From the NCBI RefSeq assembly GCF_000469305.1, contig NZ_KI271017.1:1-56322 (forward strand): a DNA stretch of 56,322 nt, read 5' to 3'. Position numbers and translations under genes: made by a program. This document shows positions 18,130 through 25,067 of this stretch, piece after piece. Each line of letters starts with the position of its first letter. Within the stretch, counting starts at the first letter, position 1. Under the pieces are notes generated by a model. It saw nothing but the letters and a program-made list of their open reading frames with translations. It made no database searches and was not told where the DNA came from. This DNA is from Faecalitalea cylindroides ATCC 27803. Lineage in GTDB: Bacteria > Bacillota_I > Bacilli_A > Erysipelotrichales > Erysipelotrichaceae.

Positions 18130-18477
18130 ATGAAAAGAGTTAAGATAACAATTTTAAAGACAACATTAGATAAAGAATTGGCTGAAGAATATGGAGTGCC
18201 TGGCCTAACAGCTTGTCCAATGATGCAATAGGGACAGGTTTTCTATGCAGATTATGCGAAACCGGAGGGTTTTTGTGATGAGGCATGGAAGGCGATTTAT
18301 CAATATGTGTTTGCGTTAGCGCATGGTGCTGAAAAAGAGTTGTTTTATTATGGGGACTGGATCAAGAAACCAGGTGTTGCGATTTGCAGCTGTAATGATG
18401 GTTTGCGTCCAGTTATTATGAAATTGGAAACAACGGATGAAGAAGCTGAAATTAACTATACACCGATAGATCGCTAA
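18130..18477 (+). pseudogene. TIGR04076-family protein interrupted by one in-frame amber codon
   Basis: ATG at 18130 with GGGGTGA upstream opens a 115-codon frame that stays intact to TAA at 18475-18477 except for TAG at 18229-18231 (codon 34). Protein on both sides matches the family pattern: MKRVKITILKTTLDKELAEE before, then GQVFYADYAKPEGFCDEAWK and KPGVAICSCNDGLRPV after. One base change from GAG or AAG would give the amber codon. The family is small, cysteine-containing and of unknown function. A recent nonsense mutation is most likely; suppression is not supported, as TAG is not used as sense elsewhere here. Confidence 0.75.
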
Positions 18478-18564
18478 TCAGGCGCTTAGCTGGCTATATA
18501 GTATGAAGGATGATAGAATAAGATCAGTGTTCAGGATGAATGACATTCTTAGAAAGAGGAGAAC

Positions 18565-19515
18565 ATGAAATTTAAAAATTCAAAAGTTGTCATTGTAGGA
18601 GCTGGAAATGTTGGTTCTACAACTGCATACAGCATTATCAATCAAGGCTTATGCGAAGAAATTGTTTTGATTGATGTAAATAAAGAAAAGGCATATGGAG
18701 AAGCATTGGATATGCAACATGCGATTCATTTTATGAATCGAAACATTACGATTCATGCAGGAGATTATGAAGAATGTAAAGATGCAGACATCGTAATCAT
18801 TACCGCAAGTGCACCAATGCCAAAGGATTCAAACAATCGTTTGGAAATGTTAAAACCAAGCATTCAGATCATGAAGAGCATTGTTTCTTCTGTTATGGAT
18901 AGTGGTTTTTCAGGAATCTTTATTGTTGTTTCAAACCCAGTTGATATCATGGCATATCTTGTATGGAAGTTTTCGGGTCTTCCCGCAAAACAGGTTATAG
19001 GAAGTGGAACGACTTTGGATACCGCAAGATTATGCTGCAGCCTGGCATCGATGTATGATCTAGATTCAAAAAGTGTTCACACATTTATTTTAGGAGAGCA
19101 TGGTGATAGTGAAATGGTTGCCTGGTCTTCTTCGACAATTGGTGGAAAAAGTTTAACGGATGTTATGAGCGATAATGCAGATCGTACAAAGAATGAAACG
19201 AAAGAAACATTATTAGAACAAACTAAAGCAGCTGGTTGGGAAATCTTTAGTAGAAAAGGGAATACTTGTTATGGTATTGCCGCTTCAACAACAGCTATTG
19301 TTAAATCAATCTTGTTTAATGAAAACCGTATCTTACCAGTCAGCGTTTTAGTGGAAGGTTTATACGGTATTGATCAAGTCTATCTATCTGTTCCTACGAT
19401 CTTAAATAGCAGTGGAGCTAAAGAAACAGTAGAAATTCGTTTGTTGCCGGAAGAAAAGGAAGAATTGATTCAATCTGCTAAAGTCTTAAGCTCATTTTAT
19501 GAGGAATTGAAATAA
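18565..19515 (+). CDS. ldh: L-lactate dehydrogenase / L-2-hydroxyacid dehydrogenase
   Basis: NAD-dependent reduction of pyruvate (or another 2-oxoacid), regenerating NAD in fermentation. 316 residues. Rossmann motif VGAGNVGSTTA (11-21), the catalytic pair in GTTLDTARL (Asp, Arg) and GEHGDSE (His), all typical of the LDH/MDH family. The specificity loop is TASAPMPKDSNNR (about 80-92), one residue longer than in standard LDH and without its Gln; L-2-hydroxyisocaproate dehydrogenases also have an elongated loop. The substrate may therefore be a larger 2-oxoacid. Ribosome site AGAGGAG, own terminator, so monocistronic. Confidence 0.88.
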   Translation: MKFKNSKVVIVGAGNVGSTTAYSIINQGLCEEIVLIDVNKEKAYGEALDMQHAIHFMNRNITIHAGDYEECKDADIVIITASAPMPKDSNNRLEMLKPSIQIMKSIVSSVMDSGFSGIFIVVSNPVDIMAYLVWKFSGLPAKQVIGSGTTLDTARLCCSLASMYDLDSKSVHTFILGEHGDSEMVAWSSSTIGGKSLTDVMSDNADRTKNETKETLLEQTKAAGWEIFSRKGNTCYGIAASTTAIVKSILFNENRILPVSVLVEGLYGIDQVYLSVPTILNSSGAKETVEIRLLPEEKEELIQSAKVLSSFYEELK

Positions 19516-19538
19516 GTCGAGTATATCTCGACTTTTTT
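19516..19538 (+). terminator. terminator of ldh
   Basis: GTCGAG (19516-19521), loop TATAT, CTCGAC (19527-19532), then T6. Confidence 0.88.
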
Positions 19539-19688
19539 AGTATGCATTTTAGTTATACTAGTTTGCAAAATTGGTATTGTACACTAAATTGATCTATTTC
19601 TATAATTTGATTAACTAGGTCGATATAAAAGTGAGAATTTTAAATATTCTCATTGATTGTCTGATTTGTGAAATAGGAGGAATTCTAT

Positions 19689-19912
19689 ATGAAAAAAACT
19701 TAGGAGCAAAACCTTATTTGTTTCCACAACCTGTTATGATTATCGCAAGTTATGATGAACATGGAAAAGCGAATGCGATGAACGCAGCCTGGGGTGGTAT
19801 TGTTGGAATGGATCAAATCATTATCTCTTTAGGTGATCATCAAACTACGGATAATATCATGATCAATAAAGCATTTACTGTAAGTATAGCAGATGTAGAG
19901 CATGTGGCTGCA
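19689..19912 (+). pseudogene. flavin reductase-like protein, 5' fragment with frameshift
   Basis: A good ribosome site (AGGAGGA) and ATG 19689 are followed by a seven-A run (19692-19698) and a TAG three codons later. Adding one A restores MKKN followed by LGAKPYLFPQPVMII and ANAMNAAWGGI, the FMN-binding start of the flavin reductase/flavoredoxin family. The frame holds to about HVAAC (19912), where homology stops and a different protein begins. So there are two lesions: a frameshift in a homopolymer and a 3' deletion. Confidence 0.7.
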
Positions 19913-20453
19913 TGCTGCTTTAAAGAGTGGGGTAGATCCTGTTGCGATCAAAGAAACTGTTTATCAGGCTACAGCTTACCTAGGTATTGGACGTGTTCAT
20001 GATTTTCTAGTTGCGACAAATAAAGTGATGGAAGAATTTGGGGTTACATTGCCATTGCCTTCACAAAAAACTGTGACAGAGAAGACAAGATTTCATGATG
20101 GATTGGAAAAACAAGTTTCCTTGTTTGGCCTAGGTATGAGAAAGTAACAGACAGATGCACCAGAATTAAGAAGCAATGTCAATCGATGGTTAGCAGATAA
20201 TTGTTTTGGAGATTATTATACTCGAAATGGTTTAAATGATAGGGAACGAAAAATGATCACATTCTGTTTTATTCTTGCCCAAGGTGGATGTGAAAATCAG
20301 CTTCGAGGTCATACAGCTGGAAATATCATGGCAGGAAATGATAAGGCAAAACTTTATAGCATCGTAGAACAGTGCATGCCTTATATAGGATATCCTCGAA
20401 CTTTAAACGCAATGAATATCATTGATGAAGTTGTAGATCAATTATCAAAATAA
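19906..20453 (+). pseudogene. carboxymuconolactone decarboxylase-family protein, 5'-truncated with an internal ochre stop
   Basis: From about 19908 the sequence encodes AALKSGVDPVAIKETVYQAT and further CMD-family segments (YLGIGRVHDFL, then WLADNCFGDYYTRNGL, LRGHTAGNIMAGNDK and YIGYPRTLNA at the end). TAA at 20145-20147 interrupts the frame between two well-conserved halves. The N-terminus is missing, having been fused by deletion to the flavin reductase fragment. The family contains small peroxidase-like or decarboxylase proteins; this copy is not functional as a whole. Confidence 0.7.
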
Positions 20454-20458
20454 GATAT

Positions 20459-20488
20459 AGTCGTTTAAATGATCAAGCGGCTTTTTTT
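20459..20488 (+). terminator. terminator after the CMD pseudogene
   Basis: AGTCGTTT (20459-20466) pairs with AAGCGGCT (20475-20482), two G-U pairs, followed by T7. Confidence 0.75.
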
Positions 20489-20517
20489 GATGAAATCTAA
20501 TGAATAAAGTTTCCTCT

Positions 20518-20591
20518 ATCGGCAAAAAATGTGATAATTTAAATCTATTTTATGTTAAAATATTGCCGATGCATGATATACTTGATATAGT
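20518..20591 (+). promoter_or_regulatory. fic promoter with 8-bp inverted repeat
   Basis: ATCGGCAA (20518-20525) and TTGCCGAT (20563-20570) are perfect inverted arms. The second contains a -35-like TTGCCG (20563-20568), followed after 17 bp by TATAGT (20586-20591). This would give a leader of about 150 nt before fic. The arm overlapping the -35 suggests autoregulation, perhaps by the HTH part of the Fic protein. Confidence 0.45.
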
Positions 20592-20744
20592 GGAATGAAT
20601 CAATAAAGATTATGTGAACCTAGAAAATGATGTGAATTCATTGTTGCCTTTGTATGTTAAATATTCAACTATAACGATAAAAAGGCTTGTAAGATATTTT
20701 ACAAAAAGGGTAATGATTGAACTTTATGGTTGAATGGAGGAAAT

Positions 20745-21635
20745 ATGAGATATCTTTCGGTAATAGAAATAGCAAAAAAATGGAATATATCTGAACGCAG
20801 TGTAAGAAATTATTGCGCTCATGGGCGTGTGCAGGGGGCTTTTCTTACAGGAAAGACTTGGAATATTCCTGAGAATGCTGAAAAACCAGAACGTTCCAAC
20901 AAAAAGAAAGGACATACGCTTACTTTGTTGGATATTTTAAGGGACCAAAAAGAAGGAAAATATTCCGGTGGTATTTACCACAGGACACAAATTGATTTAA
21001 CGTATAACTCCAATCATATGGAAGGGAGTCGTTTGACTCGTAATCAGACTAGATATATTTTTGAAACCAATACTGTCGGTGTAGAGAATGAAGTTCTTAA
21101 TGTAGATGATATAATTGAAACCGTAAATCATTTTTGTTGTATTGATCTGGTCATAGATCATGCAGATGATATTTTAAGTGAAAAGTTTATTAAGAAACTT
21201 CATCTGACTTTGAAAAATGGAACCTGCGATTCTAGAAAAGAGAGGGTTGCAGTGGGAGAGTATAAGAAAATACCTAATGAAGTGGGTGGAATGGATACTG
21301 CTTTGCCTGAAGAAGTTGCCGATAAGATGAAAATGTTATTGAAAGAATATAACGTAATAAAAGAAAAGACACTTGAAGACATCTTGGATTTTCATGTAAA
21401 ATTTGAACGAATTCATCCTTTTCAGGATGGAAATGGTCGCGTAGGTAGATTGATCATGTTTAAGGAATGCTTGAAACACAATATAGTTCCATTCATTATC
21501 GAGGATAATCTGAAACTGTTTTATTACCGTGGGTTAAAAGAATGGGATAATGAAAAAGGGTATCTAACAGATACCTGCTTGACAGCACAGGATAAGTATA
21601 AAGCGTATTTGAATTATTTTAGGATTGCGTATTAA
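20745..21635 (+). CDS. fic: Fic-family protein with N-terminal helix-turn-helix and built-in inhibitory motif
   Basis: Fic enzymes transfer AMP or related groups to protein side chains. 296 residues from the ATG after GGAGG. Residues 1-45 form a MerR/excisionase-like HTH (IEIAKKWNISERSVRNYCAH). An inhibitory helix motif (S/T)xxxE(G/N) is at SNHMEG (89-94). The catalytic motif HPFQDGNGRVGR (224-235) is complete, so the enzyme should be competent for nucleotide transfer. An inhibitory helix before the Fic core makes this a class II, self-inhibited protein not needing a separate antitoxin. Target unknown. It lies in a decaying stretch but is itself intact. Confidence 0.88.
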   Translation: MRYLSVIEIAKKWNISERSVRNYCAHGRVQGAFLTGKTWNIPENAEKPERSNKKKGHTLTLLDILRDQKEGKYSGGIYHRTQIDLTYNSNHMEGSRLTRNQTRYIFETNTVGVENEVLNVDDIIETVNHFCCIDLVIDHADDILSEKFIKKLHLTLKNGTCDSRKERVAVGEYKKIPNEVGGMDTALPEEVADKMKMLLKEYNVIKEKTLEDILDFHVKFERIHPFQDGNGRVGRLIMFKECLKHNIVPFIIEDNLKLFYYRGLKEWDNEKGYLTDTCLTAQDKYKAYLNYFRIAY

Positions 21636-21642
21636 GTAGAGG

Positions 21643-22098
21643 CAAGATGTATTTCTGTGTGCAGATGATTTGCAGAATGAAATATATGAAACAATAATGA
21701 TTCTTGGAACAGTTAGGAAATGAAGCTCAAGGAGTAACAGATACTATTTCAAATGGCGAAACTGCCCTTTGAATGAAGAAGTTTTTTCAATTGATTATGG
21801 ATACTTCTATTATTATGCAAAGAAATTGCATGTGGAATGGGGAAGTTAGATAGCACTGCAGGAAATGCTTGTGGTGATGTTTAATTCGTTAATTTCTAAT
21901 AAAAATTATACATCTATGTGAATAAATTGAATCAAAAGTCTTGAAATTACGATAAATATAATTATTAAATAAGAGCAAGATGTTAACGTCAGGCAAGGAG
22001 TATTCGCTGATTTGAAGGAACAAGGATTAATGTTAAGTTTGACATCGACAATGGATGACTACTATGATTCCTTACTCTCTAAATCTAGAAAACTATGA
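21643..22098 (+). pseudogene. decayed coding debris (three fragments) in a 640-bp gap
   Basis: The stretch from fic to the phosphatase has no intact gene. Three fragments with protein-like composition can be read: 21643-21723 (DVFLCADDLQNEIYETIM), 21742-21849 (NEEVFSIDYGYFYYYAKK) and 21973-22098 (QGVFADLKEQGLMLSLTS, ending SRKL then TGA). Frames differ and stops intervene. I do not recognise the families. From 22100 to 22275 I see only AT-rich sequence with a short GTAGTAA/TTACTAC dyad and the ribosome site of the next gene. Confidence 0.35.
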
Positions 22099-22275
22099 TA
22101 AAATAAGCACAGTAGTAAAAAAATTCAATTCTTACTACGTTTGATTGTCTCAGCTTGCTCTGTTTTGCTGCATTTTGCGCAATCTGTGATATTTAACAAT
22201 CTTAGAGTAAAATTTATAGTTTGTAAACTGTGACAAATTGAAGCAGAATACGATATTTTAGGAGAGTTTTCGTTT

Positions 22276-22728
22276 ATGATTAAAATATTATTTGTCTGTC
22301 ATGGCAATATTTGTCGAAGTCCAATGGCTATGTTTATTATGAGAAAGCTGGTTCAAGATAAAGGATTGGGAAATGAATTTTTAATTGAATCGGCCGCAAC
22401 AAGTACAGAAGAAATTGGAAATGACATGTATCCATGTGCAAAGCGAAAGTTAAGTGAGAAAAAGATTCCATATGCAAGACATAGAGCTAGACAAATTAGA
22501 GCTAATGAATATGATGAATGGGATCATATCTTTTGTATGGATCGAAACAATATGCGAAATATTCAATATATCATTCGTGAAGATCCAAAACAGAAAATTC
22601 ATAAGTTGCTGGATGGAAAAGATGTGGCAGATCCTTGGTATACAGATGATTTTGAGACGGCATATCAAGATATTTATACCGGTTGTGTTATCTGGCTTGA
22701 CAGGATCTTAAAAGTTAATAAAAATTAA
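22276..22728 (+). CDS. low-molecular-weight protein-tyrosine phosphatase
   Basis: 150 residues. The P-loop CHGNICRS (Cys8 nucleophile, Arg14) is at the N-terminus, and the general-acid Asp lies in VADPWYTDDF near residue 120, both hallmarks of the family. Acts in the cytosol on phosphotyrosine or phosphoarginine; Firmicute members can do either, and the residue that separates them cannot be assigned with confidence here. No adjacent kinase. Ribosome site AGGAGAG. The PHP phosphoesterase gene follows after about 50 bases, possibly cotranscribed. Confidence 0.9.
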   Translation: MIKILFVCHGNICRSPMAMFIMRKLVQDKGLGNEFLIESAATSTEEIGNDMYPCAKRKLSEKKIPYARHRARQIRANEYDEWDHIFCMDRNNMRNIQYIIREDPKQKIHKLLDGKDVADPWYTDDFETAYQDIYTGCVIWLDRILKVNKN

Positions 22729-22775
22729 CAGGCAAATTTAAGCATAACATGCGATAATACCAACGAGGTGGTTCT

Positions 22776-23600
22776 ATGTTCAAACAAAATCTTCATACTC
22801 ATTCGTTGTATTGTGATGGAAAAGATACGATCGAAGAAATGGTTCAAGAGGCAATTTCCAGAAATTTTGATGTGCTTGGATTTTCAGGCCATGGTTATTG
22901 CAGCATTGATACATATTCCATGCCATTTGATGAAATGGAAAAATACATCCTAGACGTACAACAGGCAAAAGAAAAGTATAAAGATCAGATTTCTATTTAT
23001 CTAGGAATAGAACAGGATGTCTTGGGAAAACGCTTTGAAAAGAATGATCCTTTTGATTATATTATTGGAAGTGTTCATTTTGTGAATGTAGCGGATCAAT
23101 ATCTGGCAGTAGATATGGATAAAAATACAACAGAGAAAATCGTTGAATTTTGTGGAGATTTTTTAACATATGCCAAAGTCTATTATGAAGAAGTAAAAAA
23201 GATTGCTGCTATGGATGAAGTGGATATCGTAGGACACGTCGATTTATTGACCAAATTCAATGAAGATGAATCTTTTATTCGATTTGATAACTTGGACTAT
23301 TTAGCACTAGCCAAAGAATGTATTGATGAGTTGATCAAGGCCAATAAGATATTTGAAGTGAATACAGGGGCAATTGCCCGTGGTTATCGCAAGAGTCCCT
23401 ATCCACATAAAACATTGTTGGAATATATTTATCAAAAGGGTGGAAAGATATTGTTAAACAGCGATTGTCACAATCGATTTAAACTAGAATGTAACTATAA
23501 AGAATCTCTCGAATTGATCAAAGAGTGTGGATTTCAATCTATGATGGCATTTGATGGAAAGAAATTTGTCGAGAAGGATCTTGATGAATTTGGATATTAA
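22776..23600 (+). CDS. PHP-domain phosphoesterase (histidinol-phosphatase family)
   Basis: 274 residues. Metal ligands of the polymerase-histidinol-phosphatase fold are visible: NLHTHSLYCDG (His7, His9), SGHGY, a GIEQD segment, GSVHF, GHVDLL and NSDCHN at the C-terminal end. Family members hydrolyse L-histidinol phosphate or small nucleotides. No other histidine-synthesis gene is near, so assignment as HisJ/HisK is only by family. Ribosome site GAGGTGG before the ATG. A structured element that mixes terminator and promoter follows directly. Confidence 0.85.
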   Translation: MFKQNLHTHSLYCDGKDTIEEMVQEAISRNFDVLGFSGHGYCSIDTYSMPFDEMEKYILDVQQAKEKYKDQISIYLGIEQDVLGKRFEKNDPFDYIIGSVHFVNVADQYLAVDMDKNTTEKIVEFCGDFLTYAKVYYEEVKKIAAMDEVDIVGHVDLLTKFNEDESFIRFDNLDYLALAKECIDELIKANKIFEVNTGAIARGYRKSPYPHKTLLEYIYQKGGKILLNSDCHNRFKLECNYKESLELIKECGFQSMMAFDGKKFVEKDLDEFGY

Positions 23601-23617
23601 ATTATAGTAGAAGTAAT

Positions 23618-23660
23618 CTTCTCCAAACTATATAATAGATATGTTTGGAGGAGTTTTTTT
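23618..23660 (+). promoter_or_regulatory. hairpin combining terminator, -10 element and ribosome-binding site
   Basis: Arms 23618-23628 and 23643-23653 form 11 pairs (one G-U), followed by T7 and then directly the ATG at 23661. The 3' arm contains GGAGGAG, the ribosome site of the next gene. The 14-nt loop contains TATAAT (23631-23636). Read-through RNA from upstream would fold and terminate or hide the ribosome site, whereas RNA started from the loop promoter would lack the 5' arm and leave it free. Confidence 0.6.
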
Positions 23661-24677
23661 ATGACATATGAAACGGTGTTACAAAAATCAAGAGAAGTCA
23701 TGGGACCATATTGTAAAAGCTGTCCTATTTGTAATGGAAAGGCATGTAGAAACCAAATTCCTGGTCCAGGAGCTAAAGGTGTTGGTGAAACAGCAATCCG
23801 CAACTATGATGCATGGCAGAAGATTTATTTAAATATGGATACGATCGTAGATAATGTTGAAGCAGATACAAGTTTAGAAATCTTTGGAAAGACATTTAAA
23901 TATCCATTCTTTGCCGGTCCGGTTGGAGCTGTGCAGTTGCATTATGGAGATCTTTATGATGATGAAAAGTATAATAATGTTTTAGTTGAAGGCTGCAAAG
24001 AAGCAGGTATCGTTGCGTTTTGCGGAGATGGAAAAGATCCAAAGATCATGCAGGATATAACGGTTGCGATCAAGAAAAATGAAGGGATGGGAATTCCAAC
24101 AATCAAGCCTTGGAATAAAGAAGTATATATGGAAAAATTAAAGCTGGCTATCGATTCAGGGACATTTGCGATTGCGATGGATATCGATGCAGCTGGTTTA
24201 CCATTTTTAAAAGGTTCTATTCCACCAGCTGGAAGAAAGAGCGTTGAAGAACTCAAAGAAATTATTGATCAAACACCAGTGCCGTTCATTGTAAAAGGAA
24301 TCATGACCGTAAAAGGGGCTTTAAAGGCTAAAGAAGCAGGAGCCAGTGCTATTGTTGTTTCCAATCATGGTGGACGAGTACTGGATAGCTGTCCGGCTAC
24401 AGCAGATGTCTTAGAAGATATCGTAAAAGTCGTTGGACAGGATATGAAGATCTTGGTTGATGGCGGTATCCGCAGCGGAACAGATGTGTTTAAGGCTCTT
24501 GCATTAGGAGCTGATGGAGTCATTATTGCCCGTCCATTTGTCAATGCGGTATATGGAGGAGCCAAAGAAGGGATCCAGACTCTAGTAGATAAGCTTGGTT
24601 TAGAATTAAAAGATGCCATGGAGATGTGTGGTGCCAAGAGTTTGAGTGATATTTCAAGAGATATGATCTGTAAATAA
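23661..24677 (+). CDS. FMN-dependent alpha-hydroxy-acid oxidase/dehydrogenase with N-terminal cysteine cluster
   Basis: 338 residues, TIM-barrel flavoprotein related to lactate oxidase and glycolate oxidase. The catalytic His is in VSNHGGRVLDS, FMN phosphate binding in LVDGGIRSGTDVFKALALGA and ARPFV, and the flavin Lys in PFIVKGIM. The N-terminus adds CKSCPICNGKAC (C18, C21, C24, C29), absent from classical members and suited to binding iron-sulfur or zinc. Likely oxidises a 2-hydroxyacid such as lactate; the electron acceptor in an anaerobe is unknown. Start and ribosome site are embedded in the upstream hairpin, and a terminator follows. Confidence 0.85.
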   Translation: MTYETVLQKSREVMGPYCKSCPICNGKACRNQIPGPGAKGVGETAIRNYDAWQKIYLNMDTIVDNVEADTSLEIFGKTFKYPFFAGPVGAVQLHYGDLYDDEKYNNVLVEGCKEAGIVAFCGDGKDPKIMQDITVAIKKNEGMGIPTIKPWNKEVYMEKLKLAIDSGTFAIAMDIDAAGLPFLKGSIPPAGRKSVEELKEIIDQTPVPFIVKGIMTVKGALKAKEAGASAIVVSNHGGRVLDSCPATADVLEDIVKVVGQDMKILVDGGIRSGTDVFKALALGADGVIIARPFVNAVYGGAKEGIQTLVDKLGLELKDAMEMCGAKSLSDISRDMICK

Positions 24678-24705
24678 AGACTGAAGAAATTTCTTCGGTC
24701 TTTTT
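24678..24705 (+). terminator. terminator of the hydroxyacid oxidase gene
   Basis: AGACTGAAGA (24678-24687) pairs with TCTTCGGTCT (24692-24701), one T-G pair, loop AATT, then T5. Confidence 0.85.
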
Positions 24706-24707
24706 AC

Positions 24708-24736
24708 TTGTCATATACAGTTAAGGGGTATATAAT
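24708..24736 (+). promoter_or_regulatory. csoR-copA promoter, probable CsoR target
   Basis: TTGTCA (24708-24713), 17-bp spacer, TATAAT (24731-24736), a near-consensus sigma-A promoter. The spacer end TTAAGGGGTATA and the downstream GGTATGGGTAT carry G-runs in AT context as in CsoR operators; exact operator limits are not clear. CsoR would repress until Cu(I) binds. Confidence 0.7.
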
Positions 24737-24763
24737 GCAGATGTGTATAGGAGGTATGGGTAT

Positions 24764-25051
24764 ATGGAATGTAGATTTAAAGATCAACCAAGAGATGAAA
24801 AGGAATTAAGAAATTTAAAAAGTCGTATTCATCGTATCATTGGTCAATTAAACGGGATAGAAAAAATGTTAGATGACAATCGCTATTGTGGAGATGTGCT
24901 GGTACAGATTTCGGCTGTAGAGAGTGCACTGCAGTCAGTTGGATATATCGTATTAAAAGATCATCTTGAAACTTGTGTGCGAGATAAAGCCAAAGCCGAT
25001 GATCCAGAAGTAATGACAGAGGTCATGGAATTAATTAAAAAATTGAAATAG
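24764..25051 (+). CDS. csoR: CsoR-type copper-sensing repressor
   Basis: 95-residue all-helical metal-responsive repressor. The ATG at 24764 is 8 bases after GGAGGT; a GTG further up is open but lacks a ribosome site. The Cu(I) triad Cys-His-Cys is present: C42 (NRYCGD), H67 and C71 (DHLETCV). This pattern separates CsoR from the nickel (RcnR) and formaldehyde (FrmR) members. It precedes copA in one operon under a strong promoter, so it represses its own transcription together with the exporter and releases on copper binding. Confidence 0.9.
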   Translation: MECRFKDQPRDEKELRNLKSRIHRIIGQLNGIEKMLDDNRYCGDVLVQISAVESALQSVGYIVLKDHLETCVRDKAKADDPEVMTEVMELIKKLK

Positions 25052-25067
25052 AAAGAAGGTGGTGCTT

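Noticed and set aside
18229-18231. Amber codon as pyrrolysine site
   Set aside because: No pyl genes in the window, TAG serves as stop elsewhere, and a single base change explains it.
19692-19698. Programmed slippage on the seven-A run of the flavin reductase
   Set aside because: The same gene has a 3' deletion and fusion, so restoring the frame would not give a working protein.
22109-22136. Terminator at the GTAGTAA/TTACTAC dyad
   Set aside because: Only seven pairs and no T-run on either side.
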